A stretch of 5,929 bases of DNA from Pseudomonadota bacterium (GTDB taxonomy: Bacteria > Pseudomonadota > Alphaproteobacteria > Rhizobiales > Pleomorphomonadaceae): the NCBI GenBank assembly GCA_023436885.1, contig JAEZHI010000046.1, positions 1-5,929 of the forward strand, written 5' to 3'. A model generated the notes under the pieces. The model was not told the origin of the DNA and searched no databases. It saw only the letters and a list, made by a program, of their open reading frames with translations. Numbering within the stretch: position 1 is the stretch's first letter; every line of letters starts with the position of its first letter. A program made the position numbers and the translations under genes. Below are positions 1-4,757 of this stretch, in pieces.

Positions 1-203
1 GGATCGGGAGCCTCACGGCCCGCGAACGGGACGTGGTCGTAGCTGCCGCCAAGGGCTCGGACAACCTCGCCATCGCCGCTCGCCTGCACATCTCCCCGTT
101 CACGGTGAAGACGCACCTGAACCGCGCCATGACGAAGCTCGACGCCCGCGACAGGGCACAAGTCGTCGTCCTCGCGCACCGGGCCGGCCTCGTCGACTCC
201 TGA
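1..203 (+). CDS. LuxR/NarL-family transcriptional regulator, C-terminal HTH domain (5' end outside window)
   Basis: Reading from base 3, the window opens inside an ORF that ends at TGA 201-203, giving 66 residues. They form a typical GerE/LuxR helix-turn-helix: LTARERDVV at the start (the LTxRExxV hallmark), then a segment ending in IAARLHISPFTVKTHLNRAM, which is the scaffold and recognition helices with the conserved VKTH, and a closing KLDARDRAQVVVLAHRAGLV. In this family the domain binds DNA as a dimer, usually at the C-terminus of a two-component response regulator. The receiver or other sensor domain lies upstream of the window, so the signal is unknown. The gene ends 316 bases before the next one, so it is probably the last gene of its own unit. 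It may or may not control the downstream genes. The domain call is firm; the subtype (NarL response regulator versus stand-alone LuxR) is inferred. Confidence 0.93.
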   Translation, partial: IGSLTARERDVVVAAAKGSDNLAIAARLHISPFTVKTHLNRAMTKLDARDRAQVVVLAHRAGLVDS

Positions 204-312
204 CCCCCGTCCGATTGCGGAACCGCGGCAGACTGGTGGTGGTGCGTGGGCCACCCTGGGGTGTCCGCCTCGCAAGGTGTGGTCGTGGCCACGCGCGGCT
301 CTCACGTCTTCA

Positions 313-330
313 CCGCCGGGACCTCGGCGG
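313..330. terminator. Possible weak hairpin terminator after the LuxR gene
   Basis: CCGCCG (313-318) pairs perfectly with CGGCGG (325-330) around a 6-base loop. It lies about 110 bases after the stop codon of the regulator. No T-run follows, so it is not a canonical intrinsic terminator, although GC-rich actinobacteria often lack U-tracts. A 6-bp GC stem can occur by chance at this base composition. Confidence 0.2.
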
Positions 331-443
331 CTGACCGGTCGTTCGTCGGGCACATCACCTTGTGATCGCGCCGATACCCGGCGGTGGGTTCCCGCGGCAA
401 CCCGGGACCTAGGCCGCACACGAACCCGGGCGACAGGCGCACA

Positions 444-465
444 CTAGGCGTACTAGCCGATCGGC
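444..465. promoter_or_regulatory. Candidate operator cluster upstream of the SDR gene (CTAG pair plus GCCGATCGGC)
   Basis: Two CTAG tetranucleotides, each preceded by A, lie 9 bases apart (444-447 and 453-456), and the second runs into a perfect 10-bp palindrome GCCGATCGGC (456-465). The cluster sits 55-75 bases upstream of the ATG at 520, where an operator or promoter element would be expected. The spacing resembles the CTAG-N6-CTAG palindrome in front of the transporter gene (1402-1415), which hints at a common regulator, but the central bases differ. Confidence 0.3.
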
Positions 466-519
466 AAGGCACGGCAACTTCGCAGTGTCCTGCTTGCCGT
501 TGACGAAGGAGCCGTACAG

Positions 520-1320
520 ATGACCCGCACCTATGTCGTCACCGGTAGCGCCTCGGGTATCGGCGCCGCCACCCGCGCCGCGCTCTTGGCGCAAGGGGCC
601 CGCGTCGTCGGCGTGGATCTGCGCAACGCCGACGTCTCCGCCGACCTGTCCACCCCCGCGGGCCGCAGGTCGGCGATCGACGCAGTGCTGGATGTGACCG
701 GCGGGCAGGTAGATGCCGTGATCGCCTGCGCCGGGATCTCGGCCCCCGTCCCCGCGACCATCGCCATCAACTACTTCGGCGTGGTCGACGTCCTCACTGG
801 GCTGCTTCCTGCCCTGGCCTCGTCCTCGGCGCCGCGCGCCGCGGTCGTGTCGTCCATGGCATCGCTCCAGCGGACGGAGCCTGCACTGGTCGAGGCGTGT
901 CTGGCCGGCGACGAACCGACCGCGCTGAAGCTCGGTCAGGAACTGGCCGACCAGGGCCCTGAGGTCGGCTTCGCGAACTACTCGTCGTCCAAGCGGGCCG
1001 TTTCGAGGTGGGTGCGACGAGCGGCAGTTGCTCCCGGATGGGCGGGCGCAGGCATTCCCCTGAACGCGGTTGCACCGGGCACCGTCCTCACGCCGATGAC
1101 CACCGAGCTGCTTGCCACCGAGCGGGGGCGGGCGATGGTGGACTCGGCCGTCCCGATGCCGCTGAACTCCCACCAGGGGCCCGAGGTGATCGCCGACCTG
1201 CTGATCTGGCTGACGTCGGAGCAGAACACGCACTGCGCGGGGCGGACCATCTACTGCGACGGGGGTGCGGATGCGGTCCTGCGAGGTGACGACATCTGGT
1301 CCTGGGCGGAAGGGCGGTAG
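520..1320 (+). CDS. Classical short-chain dehydrogenase/reductase, 3-alpha-hydroxysteroid dehydrogenase/carbonyl reductase-like
   Basis: This 266-residue protein has the classical cytoplasmic NAD(P)-dependent SDR fold. Visible motifs are TGSASGIG at 8-15 (cofactor glycine loop), D33 after the second strand (favours NAD), CAG at 70-72 in place of NAG, the NYFG asparagine N84, the catalytic serine near S112, Y154-x3-K158 (YSSSK), PGTVLTP at 186-192, and a DGGADAV C-terminal segment. From memory, the N-terminus (GIGAATR, VGVDLRNADVSADLSTPAGR), the CAG variant, the extra segment before the catalytic tyrosine and the DGG.DAV ending resemble Comamonas 3-alpha-hydroxysteroid dehydrogenase/carbonyl reductase. 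It therefore probably oxidises a secondary alcohol or reduces a ketone; a steroid substrate is not proven. The start at 520 follows GAAGGAG (505-511) with good spacing. The next gene has its own upstream region, so this gene is probably monocistronic. Confidence 0.88.
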   Translation: MTRTYVVTGSASGIGAATRAALLAQGARVVGVDLRNADVSADLSTPAGRRSAIDAVLDVTGGQVDAVIACAGISAPVPATIAINYFGVVDVLTGLLPALASSSAPRAAVVSSMASLQRTEPALVEACLAGDEPTALKLGQELADQGPEVGFANYSSSKRAVSRWVRRAAVAPGWAGAGIPLNAVAPGTVLTPMTTELLATERGRAMVDSAVPMPLNSHQGPEVIADLLIWLTSEQNTHCAGRTIYCDGGADAVLRGDDIWSWAEGR

Positions 1321-1355
1321 CCATCGGGGTGAGACCTGGCGCGGGCGCACGACAT

Positions 1356-1363
1356 GCACGTGC
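1356..1363. promoter_or_regulatory. GCACGTGC palindrome, upstream copy
   Basis: This is a perfect 8-bp palindrome just upstream of the candidate -35 element of the transporter promoter. The same octamer is the core of the 14-bp palindrome at 1402-1415, 49 bases further on. The pair brackets the predicted promoter, as expected for a repressor that binds two sites or loops. The binding protein is unknown. Confidence 0.4.
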
Positions 1364-1364
1364 C

Positions 1365-1394
1365 TTGCGCGGCTCGGTTGAATCGTTCTAAAGT
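1365..1394 (+). promoter_or_regulatory. Candidate sigma-70-type promoter for the transporter gene
   Basis: TTGCGC (1365-1370) could serve as a weak -35 box. It is followed by an 18-base spacer and TAAAGT (1389-1394) as a -10 box, with four of six consensus bases. Transcription would then start near 1401, directly at the 14-bp palindrome. The stretch 1378-1394 is clearly more AT-rich than its surroundings. An alternative -35 is TTGAAT at 1378-1383, but it lacks a good -10 partner at normal spacing. Confidence 0.4.
1378..1391. promoter_or_regulatory. Degenerate LacI/GalR-type operator overlapping the -10 box
   Basis: TTGAATCGTTCTAA has a central CG flanked by an AA on the left and TT on the right, as in LacI-family operators (general form TGxAAxCGxTTxCA). 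The half-sites are imperfect (GAA and TTC are symmetric, the outer bases are not). The position over the candidate -10 box would suit repression of a sugar transporter gene. No LacI-family gene is present in the window. Confidence 0.3.
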
Positions 1395-1401
1395 CGGGCC
1401 A

Positions 1402-1415
1402 CTAGCACGTGCTAG
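1402..1415. promoter_or_regulatory. Perfect 14-bp palindromic operator CTAGCACGTGCTAG
   Basis: The sequence equals its own reverse complement over 14 bases, is centred between 1408 and 1409, and ends 21 bases before the ATG of the transporter gene. It sits at or just after the predicted transcription start, a classic repressor position. It contains the octamer GCACGTGC seen again at 1356-1363, extended here by CTA/TAG arms. It is most likely bound by a homodimeric regulator; the family cannot be told from the site. Confidence 0.5.
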
Positions 1416-1436
1416 GTCCATGCAACGGAGCACAAG

Positions 1437-2786
1437 ATGACCGTCGACGACGACAAGTCCGCAGTTCCCGGGCCCGCGATCGCAGGCGCACCGGTCGCAA
1501 CACCCGCCGCAGCGGCAGTCCCTCCGGCCAGCGCCGCGGAAAGCCCTGCCGGGCTGCCCGACGTCGGCCCGCGATACATCTGGCTGCAGGTCCTGGCGCA
1601 GTTCGGGGTCTTCGTCGCCTTCATCACCCCCCTGGGCATCTCCCTTGCCATCCGCGTGGGGCAGCTCGCACCCGGGCACGACGAGTACCTGGGGTACATC
1701 ACCGGTGCCGGGGCGTTCGCCGCCCTGTTCACCGGACCGGTCGTGGGGCAGCTGTCGGACCGCACGCGATCCCGGTGGGGGCGTCGACGGCCCTTCATGG
1801 TGGCCGGCATGCTGCTCGGCACCCTGGCACTCACCGTGATGGCGACGGCGCCCACCATCTGGATCCTCGGGCTGGGTTGGGTCCTGAGCCAGATGACGTG
1901 GGGCACGGTGCTCGGTGCCCTGCAGTTCTCCCAGGCGGACAAGCTCCCTGAGCACCAGCGAGGTCGGGTCGCCGGCCTGACCGGGTTCGCGACGCAGATC
2001 GCGCCGGTCCTGGGCGTGGGTATCGCGAGCGTCGTGTCCTCGGACAACCTGATGCTGTTCCTGATCCCTGGTGCGATCGGGCTCCTCTGCACGACGCTGT
2101 TCGTCGCGCTCATCCCGGAGCCGGACAGCCGCGGTGCGACGTTCGCCGGACGCATGACGCTGCTGGGCACGTTCCGCGACATGGCGTTCGACCCGCGCAC
2201 GTACCCCGACTTCGCCTGGAACTGGCTCGCCCGGTTCCTCTTCTACTTCGGGCTCACGCTCAACACCACGTTCACCGCGTTCTTCTTCGCCTCCAAGCTG
2301 GACGTCGACGTGGCGGACGTCGCACCCACGCTGTCGGTGCTGGCCCTCTTCGGGATCGTCGCGGTGACCGCCGGCGCCATCGGCGGCGGCTTCCTGTCCG
2401 ACCGTCTCCAGCGCCGCCGGGTGTTCGTCCTCGCCGCAGGCATCCTGTTCGGGGTCGGCGCGGTCGTCATGGCCGTCGCCGGTTCGCTGCCCCTGCTCAT
2501 GGCCGGTTCGCTCACCACCAGCCTGGGCATCGGGATGTTCTCCGCGGTCGACCAGGCCCTCGCGCTCGACGTGCTGCCGGACCGCGCACAGGCCGGACGG
2601 TTCATCGCGATCATGAACATCGCCACGGCCATCGCCCAGGCGGTCGCCCCTCTCGTCGCCCCGTCGATCCTGACGATCGGCGTCGTCGCCGGGGGCGAGA
2701 AGAACTACGTCCTCCTCTACGCCGTCGCCGCCGTGTTCACGATCGCCGCTGGTGCATCGGTCCTGAGAGTCAAGGCCGTGCGATGA
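1437..2786 (+). CDS. MFS transporter, GPH/SLC45-like (sugar or glycoside:cation symporter type)
   Basis: This 449-residue inner-membrane protein has an alanine/proline-rich N-terminal tail (about 1-45) and twelve predicted helices, roughly at 46-73, 83-104, 120-137, 142-163, 178-199, 205-226, 260-283, 296-318, 329-348, 352-374, 388-409 and 424-443. The loop between helices 2 and 3 carries GQLSDRTRSRWGRRRPF (104-120), the form of MFS motif A typical of the GPH/sucrose/SLC45 group, with a pseudo-repeat GGFLSDRLQRRRVF (317-330) in the second half. DQALALDVLPD (372-382) is also characteristic. Members import sugars, glycosides or uronides with protons or sodium; the substrate here is not readable from sequence. 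ACGGAG (1425-1430) lies six bases before the ATG. A promoter with palindromes lies directly upstream, and downstream genes encode glycoside-active enzymes, so a role in substrate uptake is likely. Confidence 0.88.
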   Translation: MTVDDDKSAVPGPAIAGAPVATPAAAAVPPASAAESPAGLPDVGPRYIWLQVLAQFGVFVAFITPLGISLAIRVGQLAPGHDEYLGYITGAGAFAALFTGPVVGQLSDRTRSRWGRRRPFMVAGMLLGTLALTVMATAPTIWILGLGWVLSQMTWGTVLGALQFSQADKLPEHQRGRVAGLTGFATQIAPVLGVGIASVVSSDNLMLFLIPGAIGLLCTTLFVALIPEPDSRGATFAGRMTLLGTFRDMAFDPRTYPDFAWNWLARFLFYFGLTLNTTFTAFFFASKLDVDVADVAPTLSVLALFGIVAVTAGAIGGGFLSDRLQRRRVFVLAAGILFGVGAVVMAVAGSLPLLMAGSLTTSLGIGMFSAVDQALALDVLPDRAQAGRFIAIMNIATAIAQAVAPLVAPSILTIGVVAGGEKNYVLLYAVAAVFTIAAGASVLRVKAVR

Positions 2787-2842
2787 CCTCCCGTGCTCAA
2801 GCTCCCAGCGGGGCGGGACCCCCGGCAGCGAGGCCCTCGCGG

Positions 2843-2862
2843 GCGCCCGGCACACCGGGCGC
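2843..2862 (+). terminator. GC-rich hairpin after the transporter gene
   Basis: GCGCCCGG (2843-2850) pairs perfectly over 8 bp with CCGGGCGC (2855-2862) around the 4-base loop CACA, 57 bases after the transporter stop codon. The stem is very stable, but no T-run follows. It probably ends or weakens transcription from the transporter gene, or protects its mRNA 3' end. Many actinobacterial terminators have this form, but function is inferred. Confidence 0.5.
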
Positions 2863-2900
2863 ACGCCAGGCCACCTCAGTCGCGCCGCCGACCGCGGCTC

Positions 2901-2910
2901 CGTTCGAACG
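2901..2910. promoter_or_regulatory. CGTTCGAACG palindrome upstream of the GH3 remnant
   Basis: This perfect 10-bp palindrome lies five bases before the Shine-Dalgarno site of the GH3 fragment (2915-2921). It could be an operator kept from the original beta-glucosidase gene. It is short, so chance is possible. Confidence 0.3.
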
Positions 2911-2925
2911 ATGCAAGAGGACCCC

Positions 2926-3117
2926 GTGCTAGTAGAGAACGCGCCACTCGCGGACCACGTCCGCCTTCTGCCCGGTGATTCCTTCTGGAGCGCCCCCAGC
3001 CTGCCGGAGCACGGCGTGCCCCCGGTCGTGCTCGCGGACGGCCCGCTGACGCTCGAGCCGCCGGTGCTCGACCACCTGATGGCGCTGAGGCGCGGGGACG
3101 GCGGTGGACGCGAGTGA
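2926..3117 (+). pseudogene. GH3 beta-glucosidase N-terminal remnant (truncated)
   Basis: The ORF has 63 codons from GTG 2926. Residues about 8-40 match the opening segment of GH3 beta-glucosidases: PLADHVRLLPGDSFW corresponds to the usual TLEEKVALLSGADFW, and LPEHGVPPVVLADGP to the usual VPxLGIPxIMLTDGP with its substrate-contacting Asp. GH3 enzymes normally run 700 or more residues, but here resemblance stops right after DGP. The next 23 residues (LTLEPP to GGGRE) are unlike the family, and TGA follows. No later frame before 3298 shows GH3 motifs, so the catalytic parts are missing. The GTG start is chosen because AAGAGGA (2915-2921) lies five bases upstream; an in-frame ATG at 2911 lacks a site. 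The translation start survives, which suggests a deletion or recombination rather than slow decay. It could still make a small peptide, but not an active glycosidase. Confidence 0.6.
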
Positions 3118-3129
3118 GGGACGAGCCGG

Positions 3130-3149
3130 GCTACTGCGACCGCAGTAGC
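3130..3149. promoter_or_regulatory. Inverted repeat with 9-bp arms (operator or hairpin)
   Basis: GCTACTGCG (3130-3138) and CGCAGTAGC (3141-3149) are perfect reverse complements separated by two bases. As DNA this is a 20-bp dyad suited to a dimeric repressor. As RNA it folds into an 8-bp stem with a GACC tetraloop. It starts 13 bases after the stop of the GH3 remnant and lies about 150 bases before the next large gene. Either an operator for the 3298-5929 genes or a terminator is possible; no T-run follows. Confidence 0.45.
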
Positions 3150-3185
3150 GGTGCGGTCCCGCTGCAGGACGTGGCTGGTGCGTCT

Positions 3186-3212
3186 CGCGGGCACGGTTGT
3201 CGTGCCCCCGCG
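3186..3212 (+). terminator. Strong hairpin in the leader of the downstream genes
   Basis: GGGCACG (3189-3195) pairs perfectly with CGTGCCC (3201-3207) around the loop GTTGT. The stem can be extended by CGC (3186-3188) with GCG (3210-3212) if two C residues bulge. It stands about 37 bases after the 3130-3149 inverted repeat. No T-run follows. It may be a terminator, an attenuator-like element or an mRNA stability element; the sequence alone does not decide. Confidence 0.35.
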
Positions 3213-3248
3213 GCCACCCCGACCCGAGCGATCGACAGGACGAACGTG

Positions 3249-3305
3249 ATGACTGAGTACGTGCTGACGCTGCACACCACCCGGACCGAGGTGGACCGTG
3301 ACTGA
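3249..3305 (+). CDS. Possible 18-residue leader peptide ORF overlapping the next gene
   Basis: ATG 3249 (with an alternative GTG at 3246) opens an 18-codon ORF, MTEYVLTLHTTRTEVDRD, preceded by AGGA (3237-3240) at suitable spacing. Its stop TGA (3303-3305) lies within the first codons of the following dehydrogenase gene, an 8-base overlap that would couple translation of the two. The peptide resembles no family I know. It could be a leader peptide, the tail of a decayed gene, or chance. The octamer TGACTGAG occurs at the start of both ORFs (3250-3257 and 3299-3306), which may reflect a local duplication of the start region. Confidence 0.3.
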   Translation: MTEYVLTLHTTRTEVDRD

Positions 3306-4710
3306 GCGGCGCAGGGTCTTCCTGACCGGCGGCACCGGCGCCTGGGGGCGGCGCGTCCTCGAGCAGCTGCGCGCGACGGACCTCGACGTGACCGCGCTGG
3401 TGCTGCCGACCGAGACGGACCGGGAGGTGGTCCGCCAGCACGCCTGGCCGGCGCTGCGTGTCGTCGAGGGCGATCTCACGGACTACGCCGCCGTCGAGCG
3501 GTGCGTCGCGGATGCCGACGTCGTGCTGCACGTGGGCGCGGTCGTCTCGCCGCTGGCCGACGCGCGCCCGGACCTCGCCCGGGCCGTGAACGTCGGCGCG
3601 ATGCGGAACATCGTGCGCGCAGTCGCCGCCCTCCCGGACCCCGGCGCGGTCAGCGTCGTCGGCGTGGGCTCGGTCGCCGAGACCGGCAACCGGAATCCTC
3701 CGGTGCACTGGGGCCGGGTCGGTGACCCGATCCGGGTGTCGCACTTCGACGAGTACGGCCAGACCAAGGTCGAGGCCGAGCGCATCCTGGTCGACAGCGG
3801 CCTGCCCCGGTGGACCTGGCTGCGGCAGACGGGCATCTTCCACCCGGCGATGCTGCAGATCAGGGACCCGATCATGACCCACTCGCCGTTCGGCGGCGTG
3901 ATGGAGTGGGTCTCGGCCGAGGACGCGGCACGCCTCCTCGTGAGCATGTGCGACCCGGCGGTCCCCGAGGACATCTGGGGCGACATCTGGAACATCGGTG
4001 GCGGCGAGGACTGGCGGCTCACGAACTGGGAGCTGCAGACCGCCATCGGCGGGGCTCTCGGGGTGAAGGACATCCGGCGCTGGTACGACCGGAACTGGTT
4101 CGCCACGCAGAACTTCCACGGCCAGTGGTACGCCGACTCCGACGCGCTGCACGAGCGGGTGCCGTTCCGGCAGGACTCGTTCGCGGACGCCCTGCGGCGC
4201 GCACGTGCGGCGCAGCCCGCGGTGGTCCGGTCGGCCGGGCGCGTCCCGGCGTGGCTGATCCGCCGGTTCGTGATGGCGCCGTTGACGCGCAAGCCGCGCG
4301 GCACCATGGCGTACCTGGCCGCCGACGACGAGGAGGGGATCCGCGCGTTCTTCGGCTCGCGCGAGGCGTGGCGGGCGATCGGCGACTGGAGCACGTTCGA
4401 GATCCCGACGCCGTCCCGCGTCCCGTCGAGGCTCGACCACGGCTACGACGAGTCGCTCGCTCCCGACGAGTGGAAGCGGGACGACCTGGCGGGCGCGGCG
4501 GACTTCCGCGGCGGTGAGCTCCTGTCCCCGGGACCGGTCGCCGCGCGCGACCAGGCGGAGTGGCGGTGCGCCGAGGGGCACACGTTCGTCGCCAGCCCCT
4601 TCCTGGTGCTCCGGGGCGGCCACTGGTGCCCGGTCTGCGTGCGGGACAGCGCGCGCTACCGGGAGCAGGCCGAGCGCAACCCGTTCCTCGCCCAGATCGA
4701 GCTGGCATGA
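3298..4710 (+). CDS. Extended-SDR NAD(P)-dependent epimerase/dehydrogenase with C-terminal zinc-ribbon
   Basis: This 470-residue cytoplasmic protein begins at GTG 3298, preceded by GAGGTGG (3288-3294). Residues 1-300 form an extended SDR (NAD-dependent epimerase/dehydratase family): TGGTGAWG at 10-17 binds the cofactor, GDLTD at 58-62 and ADVVLHVGA at 73-81 are the usual strands, S125 is the likely catalytic serine, and Y153-x3-K157 (YGQTK) is the active pair. IWNIGGGEDW (230-239) resembles the family's substrate-side segment. Residues about 310-415 are a less familiar linker. Residues 422-450 read WRCAEGHTF then HWCPVC, giving C424, H428, C444 and C447, the pattern of a small zinc ribbon of the 'WRC..GH...CPxC' type. 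That fusion is unusual for a metabolic SDR. The substrate is unknown; a sugar, or the aglycone of a glycoside, is inferred from the GH43-like gene 47 bases downstream. Confidence 0.85.
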   Translation: MTERRRVFLTGGTGAWGRRVLEQLRATDLDVTALVLPTETDREVVRQHAWPALRVVEGDLTDYAAVERCVADADVVLHVGAVVSPLADARPDLARAVNVGAMRNIVRAVAALPDPGAVSVVGVGSVAETGNRNPPVHWGRVGDPIRVSHFDEYGQTKVEAERILVDSGLPRWTWLRQTGIFHPAMLQIRDPIMTHSPFGGVMEWVSAEDAARLLVSMCDPAVPEDIWGDIWNIGGGEDWRLTNWELQTAIGGALGVKDIRRWYDRNWFATQNFHGQWYADSDALHERVPFRQDSFADALRRARAAQPAVVRSAGRVPAWLIRRFVMAPLTRKPRGTMAYLAADDEEGIRAFFGSREAWRAIGDWSTFEIPTPSRVPSRLDHGYDESLAPDEWKRDDLAGAADFRGGELLSPGPVAARDQAEWRCAEGHTFVASPFLVLRGGHWCPVCVRDSARYREQAERNPFLAQIELA

Positions 4711-4757
4711 CCGCCGGGCCGTCGGGGAACCACGTCAGCTGCGAGAAGGAGCAGGAG

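Larger units (their letters stand above)
204..519. other. Intergenic region with small palindromes, no gene supported
   Basis: This 316-base gap separates the regulator from the dehydrogenase gene. I see no plus-strand ORF with family resemblance; the minus-strand frame across 409-1359 is an arginine/glycine-rich shadow. Contents: a 10-bp palindrome CGTGGCCACG (284-293); a 6-bp stem CCGCCG/CGGCGG (313-318 with 325-330); a short repeat ATCAC/GTGAT (354-358 with 362-366); CTAG at 409-412, 444-447 and 453-456; a palindrome GCCGATCGGC (456-465); and a 7-bp inverted repeat ACGGCAA/TTGCCGT (471-477 with 494-500). The last 60-70 bases are the likely promoter and 5' leader of the next gene, but no convincing -35/-10 pair stands out. 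Confidence 0.6.

Noticed and set aside
409..1359. 316-codon open frame on the minus strand
   Set aside because: It is a shadow of the SDR gene, with an Arg/Gly-rich translation and no convincing start signal or domain.
2911..2925. ATG 2911 as start of the GH3 remnant
   Set aside because: No ribosome binding site precedes it, and the AAGAGGA that would serve GTG 2926 would lie inside the coding region.
3114..3305. 63-codon ORF reading through the hairpin region
   Set aside because: The part before 3249 has no ribosome binding site or family resemblance and crosses both inverted repeats. Only the short 3' portion with its own AGGA is kept as a tentative leader ORF.
1251..3479. 742-codon open frame on the minus strand
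   Set aside because: It runs antisense across the transporter, the intergenic hairpins and the GH3 remnant. Its translation is Arg/Gly/Ser/Asp-rich with no family motifs, as expected for a shadow frame in high-GC DNA.
4201..4208. Third GCACGTGC octamer
   Set aside because: It lies inside the dehydrogenase coding region with no promoter context. One chance copy is plausible at this GC content, so it is not counted as an operator.
2929..4623. 564-codon open frame on the minus strand
   Set aside because: It is antisense to the zinc-ribbon dehydrogenase. The translation is dominated by Arg, Ala, Pro, Val and Asp with no recognisable domain, while the plus strand has clear SDR motifs.
4560..4757. 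Upstream extension of the GH43-like gene
   Set aside because: The in-frame extension to 4560 overlaps the zinc-ribbon coding end and reads as Arg/Pro/Gly shadow sequence. ATG 4758 has a strong AAGGAG site; ATG 4707 is the only reasonable alternative and lacks one.
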